Below, one piece after another: positions 10,832-21,973 of a stretch of 64,000 nucleotides of DNA; positions within the stretch are counted from its first letter, which is position 1; every line of letters starts with the position of its first letter. The stretch comes from Hemerocallis citrina (Eukaryota; Streptophyta; Magnoliopsida; Asparagales; Asphodelaceae): NCBI GenBank assembly GCA_017893485.1, contig CM030358.1, positions 151,913,368-151,977,367 of the forward strand, in the 5' to 3' direction. The translations under genes and the position numbers were made by a program. The notes below the pieces were generated by a model that had not been told where the DNA came from, did not search any database, and saw only the letters and a list, made by a program, of their open reading frames with translations.

Positions 10832-11482
10832 GTGGAATTTTTCACCATACTAACCCACTTTTTTAAACTATATACCAAACTAACCAACTTTCAAAACTAT
10901 ATACCTAAATGACTCGCTTCTCGACACATCAGTGTTGGGAATAGCTCCTCTTCGATAATGAAGCCGATGTTCTCAAGAACGGCTACTTTACTTCAGTATG
11001 TTTTTCGTTGAGGACGTTCCTTCCTACCAGCTGCCTCAATTATTTCACTTTGAGTGACAGCTTCAAGACTATTAAAAAAATTAGAAGTACAAAATTGGTT
11101 TACACTGAGGCTGCAGTTACCAACAGCGGCCTAGTTATAATTAAGGACACCTAATGGAAACGATGGCATCAGTTGTATTAATGCCGCAATTAGGAATAGC
11201 AGCCTCAATTTAACCCATTTTAGACTTAAATTTTTTTTCTTCTTTTCTTCGAGTCTCGAAGTTCTCTCTCAAAGTGAAATGAACAAAGACCGCTGATGGG
11301 TGGGAATAGCGGACTCGACAAAAAAATCTAAGTGAAGAAGCTGTTGTTGAGAACAACATCATTATCGAAGAGGCCACTAGCTATTTCAAAAGTCCAATGC
11401 TGAGTGAGTCATTTAGGTATATCATTTCAAATTTACTTTGGTATATAGTTTCGAAAGTGAGTGAGTCTGGGAGAAAAAAGTC
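10832..11482. mobile_element. MITE-like element with long terminal inverted repeats
   Basis: The left arm contains AAACTATATACCAAA and TATATACCTAAATGACTC, then CTCTTCGATAATGA. The right arm carries the same blocks in reverse complement in the same order, out to about 11482. The arms are imperfect and about 150 bp long, with about 330 bp of unrelated AT-rich DNA between. I could not fix the ends or a target duplication. No coding sequence. Confidence 0.6.
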
Positions 11483-11608
11483 TAAAAATGCGTGTGTACA
11501 TTTATTTATTTATTTATTTATTGACGGAGATGAACATAATTTCTTCTAGTCGACCTTTTCAAAGAATCTTACTGCTAAACCCTAAATTAGAAGCTCACTT
11601 ACTTTTAA

Positions 11609-12306
11609 GAGCATCCACAATCGTTTCTTATTTTTGCTAAATTCCCATATTTTGAAAATTAAGTGTATGCAGTCGATTGCTATTTTGCCATATTTTGGTA
11701 AAATAGCTACAGTGTCTTTTCATATTTGAAAAACAAATCAGCGATTCTCAAATTATAGGCGTCCCTAATGTTTTTTTAAACTCATCGGACAAAACATGTT
11801 TTGTCCTGAATTTTTTATAATTTTTTATTTTTATTTTTTTAAGATCAGACAGAACATGTTGTTCCATGTTCCGTCTCAATTAAAAAATTAAAAAATTAAA
11901 TAAATAGATAAATTAAAAAAATTTGGTACAGGACGGACATCCAATCTCAAAATTGGTCAAACGGGACAACAAATCCCGTTTGAATGCCAAATGTCACTTT
12001 CACCCAATTAACCCACTAACTTAACACTCTAATCACTATTACTTAATATTTAATAAATATTTTGTATTATTTTAATCAATAATTAATTAACTAATTACTA
12101 TTTAGTTACTAATTATTTTTTACAACTGATTACTATTTAATAAATTTTTTTTAAAATTATGAGACACTTCTGACTTTTACGATACATATTTTGTCTTGTT
12201 ATTTTTGGAAAAACTTTTAGCAAACCACTACTGCACACATCATACCCATTTTCTATTTTTATTTGTGTCATCTTCTCAAATATGAGAAACATCACTGTGG
12301 ATGCTC
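11609..12306. mobile_element. Harbinger-type MITE (GAGCATCCACA family)
   Basis: Ends GAGCATCCACAATCG and, inverted, CACTGTGGATGCTC are flanked by TAA on both sides (11606-11608 and 12307-12309). The interior is AT-rich and includes the dyad GGACAAAACATGTTTTGTCC. No open frame. A relative with the same right end lies at 42897-43376. Confidence 0.75.
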
Positions 12307-12309
12307 TAA

Positions 12310-12552
12310 ACATGGCACCAAAAATAAATAACATTCTAGGTTCTGTCCTTTCATAACTCGTGAAAATTGGCCTGACAACTGCAAAGAAAAAAAATTTAAA
12401 AACTAAGCTTCATTCTTCTCTTTTAGAGAAATTTGGTTGGTTTGCTACACATACAGGCTATTGGCTCAGTCTGATTTTGGGTTGAAAGTAATTTTCCTTT
12501 TTCAAATTCAATGTTACAAAGTTATGAAACTGTCCTTGTATGTATCATGCAG
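12310..12552. other. Probable intron ending in CAG
   Basis: Pyrimidine-rich sequence ends at TATCATGCAG (12552) just before a 30-codon frame. No other feature is seen. Confidence 0.3.
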
Positions 12553-12645
12553 AATGACAAGCTGAAGGAGCTGTTCGCATACATCAATTCTGATAAAGGC
12601 AATGTTTCCCAGATCTCAAGTTTGATAAGGGCGATTCAGCATTGA
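12553..12645 (+). pseudogene. Unidentified terminal exon-like frame
   Basis: A CAG acceptor is followed by 30 codons and a TGA. The predicted peptide includes NDKLKELFAYINSDKGN and ISSLIRAIQH, which has the composition and helical pattern of a real protein tail rather than random AT-rich DNA. Its 3' flank could be a 3' UTR. I do not recognise the family, and no matching upstream exon is visible between the LINE and this point. It could be the last exon of a gene otherwise lost, or a transposed fragment. Confidence 0.35.
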
Positions 12646-13021
12646 AATGATAAGATATATGTTCTTGACATCTAATTTCAGATTTTCTGTTAGATTTCAA
12701 TGTAATAAGATTTCAGCATCCGCTAGTTGTCTTGGGTTTTGGAAAATAGCTCACTATTTCCGTTAAATATTGACCTCCCAATAGTATCTTCGAGCGTTGT
12801 TCCATAAATGATGGCATAAGTAGTTCAAAAATAAAGCTTTGTGACGGCAGTTTTTTCATACAGATTTGCAACCTTACATTGTAATATAACTCAGTGTAAT
12901 ACAACTCTCGTTACAGTACAAATTTCATAGGAGTCCCGATACATAAGTGATGAAATTATATTATGCAAATATATATATATAAGGTTTCTTCCATTGCAAA
13001 CGCTAATACAAAATATTTATA
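12646..13021. other. AT-rich DNA, no gene seen
   Basis: AT-rich with a short ATATAT run near 12970. Nothing recognisable before the inverted repeat begins. Confidence 0.4.
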
Positions 13022-13307
13022 TCCTTTGCTGTCTATTCTTCTGACCCTGAGACAATTACTAGAAAGGGACAACTCCCAGTCTTTTGATTTTGTCTCATAG
13101 GTATTGTGCTTTGTTTTCTCATCTTTTTGTCATAGTGGTGGACTGGTGGTGATGAGTTTGGGGTATAGACATATTTACATTCTTTTGTATATAGTTCAGT
13201 TTCATTCAGTAGTATCTTTCCACAATTCACAGATGGCTATATTACGATAGATCCTTATCTTGTTTCTAAATAAAAAGATGATACGCTATCAGACGGACGA
13301 GGAAAAG

Positions 13308-13484
13308 ATTCAGTTTATAACCTCGACGCTCCAGCCAGAGTTGGTAAAAGTTGCAGATAATATATATTATGTTGTGCACAGAGACCATTTCAGTCGGATC
13401 AATGTGGTTGCAAAAGATCAGACCCTCCGTTTTATTGAGCAGAATGAAACACATAATGCCGAGTGGTGTATAATAACCGAGATA
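13308..13484 (+). pseudogene. SMC3: SMC3 last exon, inverted copy (left arm)
   Basis: The frame reads IQFITSTLQPELVKVADNIY, then HRDHFSRINVVAKDQ and LRFIEQNETHNAE. This matches the end of plant SMC3, where QFITTTFRPELVKVADKIYG leads into the C-terminal tail ending near SHN. The usual stop just after is read through here (TGG), extending the frame by seven codons. In SMC3 this part belongs to the C-terminal ATPase half and includes the switch following the D-loop. No other SMC3 exon lies next to it on this strand, so it cannot be expressed as SMC3. Confidence 0.85.
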
Positions 13485-13946
13485 TAATTCTGAAATTGTA
13501 TTGAGAAGCATAGCTCTTTGCTCATCTCTATCTTGCATGGTAAATTATTCTATATGCAGTACATGTGTTCTCAATGGACATTAGTAGAACAAACAAAGCA
13601 AGTGTGTGCGTGTGGAATGCATTATGAAGCTGCAACTCCCAACTCTAGATATCGTTTCAAGAATTGCTTATACTAGTGAAGATTTGTGTTTTTGGAGCTG
13701 TTTATATTCCTTATTTTGCATGCGAAAAAGCATTGGCTTTAGAAAACCAAGTCAAAACCATACAGTAAACTTAGCTAATATACTAAAGCTTCAACTCGCA
13801 TAGATTTTTTCTCTGATACATTTCGCTGAAATTTATTCTATGACATGTGGTCATTACACAATTTTTGTTTCCTATATGTGGAACATCAAATACTGAATTG
13901 CTGCTATTGCAACATTGTCGATTAGAAAGTTTTATTAAGTGATAAA

Positions 13947-14361
13947 TGTTGGGTCTTTATCTTACACTCATAGTACGATGAGCAAACGGTGAAGTGAAAG
14001 AGGTTGAAGCATCATAGATTCGTAGGGAGATAAGTCCGCAGAAAGAACATGCTTGTAGTCGAACGCAAAATTATCAGTCGATTCCTAATCCCGCTATTTC
14101 TTAACAGTGAGTTTACTGACTGCACTTATTCCTAATCCCACTGTTCCTTAACAGCATCAGTGGTTTACTGCATTGCATAATAAGTGCAGTCAGTAAACTC
14201 GCTGTCAAGAAACGGTGAGATTAGGAATCGACTAATAATTTTGCGGTCGACTACAAGCTGCTGTTTCTGCTGACTTCTCTCCCTACGAATCTACAGCTTC
14301 AACCTCCTTCACTTCACCGTCTGCTCATCGTACTATGAGTATGCAAGACATAGACCCAACA
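13947..14361. repeat. Head-to-head Copia LTR fragments at the repeat centre
   Basis: Plus-strand TGTTGGGTCTTTATC starts at 13947, and minus-strand TGTTGGGTCTATGTCTTGC starts at 14361, facing each other. Both are like the start of the Copia LTR at 1816/5376 (TGTTGGGTTTATGTCTTGC) and share downstream pieces such as GTCAGCAGAAACAGCAGC and AGTCGACCGC. About 205 bp of each remain. The inverted repeat therefore has a partial LTR at its turning point. Confidence 0.7.
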
Positions 14362-14844
14362 TTTATCACTTAATAAAACTTTCTAATTAACAATGCTGCA
14401 ATAGCTGCAATTCAGTATTTGGTGTTGCACATATAAGAAACGAAAATTGCATAATGACCACACGTTCACAGAGTAAATCTTCAGCGAAATATATCGGAGA
14501 AAATATCTATGAGTTGAAGCATTAGAAAAATAAGCTAAGTCTACTGTATGATTTTAACTTGGTATTCTAAAGGCAATGCTTTTTCGTATGCAACATAGAA
14601 AATATAAACAGCTGCAAACACACAAATCTTAACTAATATCAGCAATTTTTAAAACGATATCTAGAGTTCGGAGTTGTAGCTTCATGATGTATTCCACACA
14701 CGCACACACTTACTCTTTTTATTAACTAAAGTCAATTGAGATTACATGTACTGCATATAGTAATAATCTACCATGCAAGATAGAGATGAGTAAAAAGTTA
14801 TGCTTCTCAATACAATTTCAAGCTTGTATCTCAGTTATTACACA

Positions 14845-15005
14845 CTACTCGACATTATGTATTTCGTCCTGCTCAATAAAACGGAGGGCCTGATCTTTTA
14901 CAACCATATTGACCCGACTAAAATGATCCCTATGCACAGCATAATATATATTATCTGCAATTTTCACCAACTCTAGCCGAAACGTCGAGGTTATAAACTG
15001 AATCT
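14845..15005 (-). pseudogene. SMC3: SMC3 last exon (right arm, locus orientation)
   Basis: The minus strand reads IQFITSTFRLELVKIADNIY, HRDHFSRVNMVVKDQ and FIEQDEIHNVE, then TAG at 14845-14847. The stop position fits the SMC3 C-terminus. The conserved proline of the FRPEL motif is leucine here, and a stop codon precedes the block. With the exon at 15.9-16.1 kb it forms the 3' end of the minus-strand SMC3 copy. Confidence 0.82.
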
Positions 15006-15312
15006 ATTTCTCGTCAGCCTGATAGCATATCATCTCTTTACTTAAAAACAAGTTAAAGATCCCTCGTAATATAACCATCTGTGAACCATGTTGTGGAAAG
15101 ATATTACTAAATGAAACCGAACTACATACAAAAGAATGCAAACATGTCTATACCCCAAACCCACCACCACCACAACAAAAAGATGAGAAAACAAAACACA
15201 GCACTCATGAGACAATCAAAAGACTGGGAGTTGTCCCTTTCTAGTAATTGTCTCAGGATCAAAAGAATAGACGGAAAAGGAAAGGATACACACTTCACAC
15301 ATTATACGACTT

Positions 15313-15455
15313 TTTCATAAAGATGTTAAAGCTTGTAGCCAAATAGCGTCTGGCCGCATCAGCTTCAGTGTGACTGTCACGGCAACCACCATTGCAGATT
15401 TCGGTGTTGACAATGAGGAGATTTCTCTTCACTCCTTCACCCAGTAATCTCATGA
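15313..15455 (-). other. Unidentified coding-like stretch
   Basis: The minus strand can be read as VMRLLGEGVKRNLLIVNTEI, then CNGGCRDSHTEADAARRYL, without stops to about 15313. The composition looks like an exon end. It lies between two SMC3 exons but does not match SMC3 as I know it, and I cannot name a family. It may be an unrelated captured exon or chance. Confidence 0.25.
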
Positions 15456-16066
<611 letters not shown>

Positions 16067-16779
16067 ATAACAAAAACGAAACCACCAAATTACAAATATG
16101 TTAGACGGAATCATACATAGTTCGATACTAAAAGAAATTAAAAGAAATGAGAATTTATACAGGAAACAAAAAGGGTGGCACCAATAGTTATAAATGCAGG
16201 TTGTTGCTTTATGTGTTATTACAAATACCTAAAACAAAATGTTGTGAACTGTGGATATCTGCTAATGTCATAATCAATTGGTTCTAGTTGCAAGTGGGAC
16301 AGATATTTCGGAATTATCAACGGCTGAAATCTTTATTACACAAATTTTTTGAACAAAAAAAAGGTCTTAAATGACCACAGCTGATGGAACAGAAGAATAA
16401 CTGGTGATCTACCATGCACTTCTACCATAAAGACAGACCTCCATGGCTGATGGAACTAGTGTACAGCAGACATCCACTCTTAGCCCCTTCATGAGAGATG
16501 AAGTACAGAGGTGTAGAGGTGTATTCGGATGACGGGTCACTGATTTTGGTACAGGCCATAAAGTGACCCTGATCTCCCAGTTCAATGGTACTCATAGGTG
16601 TTCAAGAGACTAGCGCTGAATATGACCACAAAGGCTTAGGTTTCCACTTACTCTGTACTTAACACCATTAGCTGCAAGTTTTCATACTGGGAGAACGTAT
16701 GTAACATGATTTTTGTTTTTGTTTATTTCGCTACTCAAAGGAGTTTTGATATCCGAGAAACAAAATCAAAATTGATAGA
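16067..16779. other. Unassigned DNA between SMC3 exon and organelle-like block
   Basis: No frame or repeat is recognised. The base composition rises towards 16780, and the border with the organelle-like block is not sharp by eye. Confidence 0.35.
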
Positions 16780-18990
16780 CTATGGTAACATCGAAAGCGA
16801 GCTCCGAAGTTCAATTCATCTCTGGAAAAAGACGAATAAGGAAAGCAAAGCTCCTGAGCCAAGGCAATAATCATAGTTTCGGTTCAATGGGGGAAAATAA
16901 ACAAGGATTCCTGTCTACTAGGGTGAGTCTTGGTTAGAGATTATGCCCTGCCAAGAGCTAGAATCGTGTCCCTTGGCACAGGCAGGTCCTCTCCTTATAC
17001 ATTTATTTCTCATCCCAGGCATAGCTTTCTTTGCCTTCCCTGGATTCCTTCAATATAGTCTAATGGCTTTGAGGAACCACTCAACCAGTCTTCCCTCTTC
17101 AGATTCAAGAATGATTCTTTCCGTTCTATCTGCCTCTAGTTCTTTCAGTTATACTCTCTTTATTGCCCTCTCCCTTCTTCATCCTCAAGACTTCTGTGAA
17201 GCCCAGCACTTACTACAACCATTCTCTCTGGATCGGTTACTATTGATCAGACAAGAAAAAACTCCTTTTCTTTTCACCAAAACACCAGCACTTTGGTTCT
17301 CAAGCTTAGAGGCCTGAACTGGAAACATGTAAGAGCTAGGGTACTAAGAGTCCTCTCACTACCAACCAGCAGACATCATCATCTGGCTGGGTCTTGCCGG
17401 TATCAACAACGAGAAAAAAAAAACAACCAAATAAAACCAGCAACTAACTATGGCTCTTGGCCCAGAAAACGTCCTAGGCTTATGCGGAGTCAGCAACTCC
17501 CAGTTACCGGCACAAGGAAGATGGGTTTTATGGTTTACCCAACAACCATTTTACAGTATTTGGGTTGGTGCAGTTACCCTATAAACCGTTATTACAAGCT
17601 TTCAAATAATATGAATGAAAAGGGGGTGATGGAAAGGACATCTAAAGCTAAGGAAGAAGTAAATGAAGTCCATTACTGAGAAGTGTTGATCTTATCTCGT
17701 CTTGCTTGCTGGGAGAGAGAGTGAACTGGCATGGCAATTAGAAGAAAAGAAAGGATTTTCTTTTATGATCGCTTAGATAGACCATAATGGGTAGACGGAA
17801 GATAGAACAGAAGTTTCATATACAGCTAAATAGGAATCATCCATGTCACGATCTAGTAGAGGCCTTTTTCCTTATTAAGGAACTCCTTCTGCCACTGCGC
17901 ATCTGCCATCATCTAAGGAACCAAACACACTTACAGGAATTCCATATCAATTAGGAGTTGGCTACGCCCTGAGTGGTATCAACTCACTAATGATTCTTCT
18001 TCCTACTCCTCTTAGAGAAACAATGTCATGGTATTCTGGTCTAGAAATTCCTTTTGAATAAGAGGCGGTAGCGTAATCAGGTAATCCTCGAAAGGAAAGA
18101 AAAGAAAGCTCGGTAACAAAGAAAGAGCAGCTACAGCTCATAAACTCTATTTCAATACCTAATCTGACCGGAACAAAGCTAATAAGAAACAGAAAGAAGG
18201 AAAGAGAGGGTCGAGCATAGCAAGAGGAGCCAAGGTTGCTCTGTTATTATTATTTTAGTTTCAGGAGGGGTTTATGTCGACTGCTAGCAAAGGAGAGGCC
18301 ACTCTTAACTCTCAACTAACTGTTAGCCCCCTTTCAGGGAAGGAACTCGAACTACTTAAGTACTTAGCTTGGAACTCTAAGTCATGAACTAACTTTAGAA
18401 GCATGTATACAAGCTCATAATGAGGGACGTGATCTTGCTCGTGAAGGTAATGAAATTATCCGTGAAGCTAGCAAATGGTCTTTTTTCCCACTCCACTCTA
18501 TCCTATTCATTGGTATTGGTGAATGGTACTGGAGAGGCAAAGTAACAAGACAGAGTTGAAGAGTCCCTTACCTGGAGTGACTACGCTAAGAGCTCACCCC
18601 GAGTGGGATAACTCTAAGTACGGCGCACCTCGCTGGACTATATTCGGGACGTGGAGCTTACTTCGAACCGAACTTGAGCCTTAGAATAGGGTGAATTTGA
18701 TTCAAGTGATTCCCTTACCCTTGGAGTTGTTGGAGGGAGTGGCGCTCCTCCTAGCTAAGAAGGTGCTACAACTCTTTCTCGTGAACTAGGGTCAGTCAAA
18801 TAAATAGATAGATCGCCCCTTCCTGTCCTGGAAGTTGATCCCCATTGCCTAAAACCAACAAAGGTTCTAAGAGTCCAGTAAATGGTGGGACCTCATTCCA
18901 GGCTTGAAGTACAGAAAAGATTTCCTTTCAAGAAAATAGCTAGATGAACAAAACCTAATCGCATAATGCACTCAACGTACTACATCAACA
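16780..18990. other. Probable nuclear insertion of mitochondrial DNA (NUMT)
   Basis: The composition changes to the balanced, AAGAAAG/CTTTCC-rich texture typical of angiosperm mitochondrial spacers, with no codon bias and no transposon ends. An exact-looking scrap of plastid rbcL lies inside at 18395-18480. Plastid scraps are common in plant mitochondrial genomes, so a mitochondrial origin explains both. Borders are approximate. Direct transfer of two organelle pieces, or an unrelated repeat, remains possible. Confidence 0.55.
18395..18480 (+). pseudogene. rbcL: Plastid rbcL fragment
   Basis: The plus strand reads [20 protein letters not shown], then IIREASKW, the well-known stretch near the C-terminus of the Rubisco large subunit, and breaks off on both sides. 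Only 86 bp remain. Rubisco large subunit is normally encoded in the plastid, so this is transferred DNA, probably by way of the mitochondrial genome. Confidence 0.9.
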
Positions 18991-18993
18991 GGT

Positions 18994-19130
18994 GTATCGG
19001 AGTTGCGTGAAGGGGTAACTCCTGTGGATACCAGCTATACCTTTGTAATTGCGATATGCAGCTAGTATATCGTAATTACAAAGGTATAGCACGTATCCAC
19101 AGGAGTTACCCCTTCACGCAACTCCAATAC
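18994..19130. repeat. Nearly perfect 137-bp hairpin
   Basis: GGAGTTGCGTGAAGGGGTAA and the following CTCCTGTGGATAC..CTATACCTTTGTAATT..GATAT pair with the reverse complement ending GGGGTTACCCC-side CGCAACTCC, around a loop GCAGCTAG. The stem is about 60 bp with only a few mismatches. It could be a short fold-back transposon or a precursor-like hairpin. No target duplication is obvious. Confidence 0.75.
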
Positions 19131-19145
19131 TTCCAGGTTGGATAT

Positions 19146-19608
19146 TGACGTGGGTTAAAATCACCCCGATCTGGGCCATACAATCCAGGTGCGAATCTCA
19201 AAGCACCCGAGGGCAGAAGGGTAATCCCACAATGGATATTATCCCAACAGAGGTATGTGGGGCTTGTTCAGTCCCACCAACTCAGCATAACCCATAAAGG
19301 AGGTAAGACCGAGTCAAATAGGTTGATCATCCTGCACCCAAAATTGGTAGGATCGGCGATGGGGGCCCTAAATTAAAGGAATTGATGAGCCATGATTGAT
19401 TCCACGGCCTCCCAAGGCTATAAATACCCTCCACACTGTTTCAGGCTGTCTTCCAGGCGACCGGCACCGCGTCAGCCCACCCAACCACCAAAACAACCAC
19501 AAAAAACTAGTCACTCATCAGATCTGATTAACAGACATAATTTTGAGATTTTTTCTTTAAAAATAAGAACTCAATATTTGTTTGCTCCCACACAAAAAAG
19601 CAGCATCA
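19146..19608 (+). mobile_element. Solo LTR
   Basis: A 463-bp unit starts TGACGTGGG, ends GCAGCATCA and is flanked by GATAT on both sides (19141-19145 and 19609-19613). It contains a TATA box (CTATAAATACC near 19419) and a 3' part (TTTGCTCCCACAC..GCAGCA) like the LTR end of the Tat elements next door. No internal region is present, so this is the product of LTR-LTR recombination. Orientation is taken from the TATA box. Confidence 0.82.
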
Positions 19609-19742
19609 GATATGAACTGGATCACCCCACCTCTTCCCACAACACTTGATATTTTTACGTATTTATTTTTTATTATGTGAAAATTCGTCAGAAGGCTCTT
19701 TGATGACACAAATGTGATCTTAAAGCCATACCTAAACTCTAG

Positions 19743-20345
19743 TGATATGGCTAAAAATAGGATTAAATCGGGACCGTTCAAATCGGGCACGAATCTTGAA
19801 GCTCTCAGGGGTAAACCGGTAATTTCCAGCACAAACGGATCCGAAATGGGGACTGGATCTTTTTCCAAGCCCAATAACAAAAAAACGGATCTGTCCTATT
19901 GGGTAAGGGTGGCGGCACATCACAAACCAGCCCAGGATATTTAAAGAATAATTCCAATTCGTGATCATCTGTAAGAGGCGGTTTAAACTGCCTCTCTTAT
20001 CATGAAACGATTTAAACTCCCTTATCCAAAAATACTGGGACATAGAAAGATATGATTATCTCTAAACATGTCTCACAAGGCGACTATAAATACCCCTCCT
20101 ACCCCACAATACAGAGGTAATCAATATTTTTTCTACAAACGCTCTTTCATAATCTTCCTGATTACTGACTTGAGCGTCGGAGGGTTCATCGCCGGGATCC
20201 ATCCCAGTGTTTCGAACTTTTTGCAGGTTAACGACAACGGCGATAAACAATCAATGCCGGCAAGAAGCCCACAGATTTGCTTTTACTGTTTCCAGAAGAA
20301 TATACAAATCATCTGTTTGCTCTCACACCGAAATTAGCAGCAACA
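19743..20345 (+). repeat. Tat A 5' LTR
   Basis: 603 bp, TGATATGG to GCAACA. A TATA-like ACTATAAATACC lies at about 20080. The pair at 30282-30882 aligns throughout. Confidence 0.93.
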
Positions 20346-20348
20346 TAT

Positions 20349-20366
20349 TGGCGCTGTCTGTAGGAA
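20349..20366 (+). promoter_or_regulatory. Tat A primer-binding site
   Basis: TGGCGCTGTCTGTAGGAA follows the LTR by three bases. It is the decayed form of TGGCGCCGTCTGTGGGAA in the younger element at 50743. The first eight bases of that form fit a tRNA-Asp type site. I cannot assign the primer tRNA firmly. Confidence 0.7.
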
Positions 20367-20418
20367 CAAAAAAAAAGCAATCCAGTCGCACATCGCCAGT
20401 GAAGGTAGTTTCCGAGCC

Positions 20419-21973
20419 ATGCCTCCGAAAGGAAAAGGGAAGGCAGCGGTGTCCAGCCGAAGAGCCACTCCTCTTCCTGCACTCCAAAATCTTCCTCTTC
20501 AACCAGACCAACAAGTTCAGCAACCGCAGCCTGAACAGCCTCCTCCCAGGTCCGGGGGCTACCCCGGAGAGCTCCCGCAGAAGCCATCAGCGACAACATC
20601 CCCACCATGACCACATCTCAGTCCATAATCCCTCAACCGATTCCATGGCCTCTCAAAGTCCACCAGGGCTAGATCTCCGTAAAGTAATAGTTAACCGTCA
20701 ACAGGGGGTAGACCTCCAAACTCGCTTGAATGAAACGTAGGCCCTTGAGGAAGTACCTCACCCCGAGCGCCAAAGGGTCCCGAGAGTCCGATCCCCCCGC
20801 AAGCCAAGACCTAGAAGAACCTCCTCCCCGAAGAGGCGAAGGGAGTCTTTTCCACGCCGCCGACAGAGAAGTCTCACCCCAATAAGTCGAGCTGCACCTA
20901 GAGACCGTCGAGCTGGAAGGGCACCAGTCACTCAGGCAGAGTTCCAGAACTTCAAAGAAGACATCCTACGAGCCCTCAATATTGCCACGGGCCACGATCA
21001 GCGTGCACCTAACACTCGCCATGCCCCGAGTCATGACCAGCGTACGCCTAGTCCTCGCCATACCGCCACCTATGAAGGAGATTCCCGATGGTCGACTAGA
21101 TCCGACCAGACGGACGACTCGATCCATTGCCGTCTCAATGAGATGGAGAGGCGCCTTAGCAGGCTCGACTGGAAGAAGAACAACGGGCGAGGAATTTTCG
21201 CCCGAGCAGGCTCCCTTCTCTAGGGTCATCATGGAGACTCCAGTCCCCGAGACCTTCAAACCTCCCCACTTCGAGTCCTATAACGGGGAGTATGATCTAG
21301 TTGATCATATCGAGAGTTTTAAAACTCTCATGATTCACCAAGCCTCCGACGCGCTACTTTGCAAAACCTTTCCAGCCATATTGAAAGGAACTGCAAGAGA
21401 ATGGTACTCCCGATCGTCTCCCGCCTCCATCTTCTCGTTCGACTAGTTTGAGGAACTCCACCTCACCCACATTGTCAGTAGCCGCAGAACAGAGAAGACG
21501 AGAGCATCTCTATTGGCCCTCAGTTAGAGAAAGGGCGAACGCCTAAGGGACTACGTCCAGCGCTTCACAACCGAGCCTCGGTCTATTGCCTCACTCGATC
21601 AGTCAGTGGCTTCAGCGGCATTCCGACATAACATTAACCATGCCAACCTGAAAGCATCCCTTAACAAAAAGCAGCCCCAGGACTTCTCGAAACTCCTGGT
21701 GAAGAGTGAAGTATATCCGGACAGAAAAAACCCTCCATCCTCAAGACCAGAAAGAGCCCCTGTCCGGGAACAAATGGAAGAGAGTGGATGAGGAAGGCGC
21801 TAAGAAATTACAGAAAGATAACAGCGGCCAACGCCACCCTCCCCGTTTTGAAAGATTTACTCCTCTAAATGCCAGTGTCTCGGCCATCCACATGAAGGTC
21901 GGCAAGGAGGGTCTGCTCCAACCTCCCCCGAAAATGAATACACCTGGTAAGAAGAGAAACAGAGACAAATGAT
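20419..21973 (+). pseudogene. Tat A gag
   Basis: The frame starts MPPKGKGKAAVSSRR, followed in another frame by LDLRKVIVNRQQG. It then reads EFQNFKEDILRAL, ETFKPPHFESYNGEYDLVDH, SFKTLMIHQASDALLCKTFP and WYSRSSPASIFSF. These match, segment by segment, the gag of the element at 50.8-52.2 kb. Several stops and frameshifts separate the pieces. Gag would form the capsid; this copy cannot. Confidence 0.85.

Larger units (their letters stand above)
13022..15280. repeat. Old 2.2-kb inverted repeat with SMC3 last exon in both arms
   Basis: The left arm (13022 to about 14150) and right arm (about 14155 to 15280) are reverse complements with visible mismatches and small indels, so the duplication is old. 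From outside inward each arm has TCTATTCTT..GAGACAATTACTAG, CCAGTCTTTTGAT, the SMC3 last exon, an AT-rich flank, and about 205 bp of a Copia LTR start. A transcript across the locus would fold into a hairpin of about 1.1 kb. The right arm is in the same orientation as the neighbouring SMC3 exon at 15.9-16.1 kb, so it is probably the original and the left arm the copy. Confidence 0.88.

Noticed and set aside
16943..17679. Two 120-codon frames as genes
   Set aside because: They lie in organelle-like spacer sequence with no homology or codon pattern.
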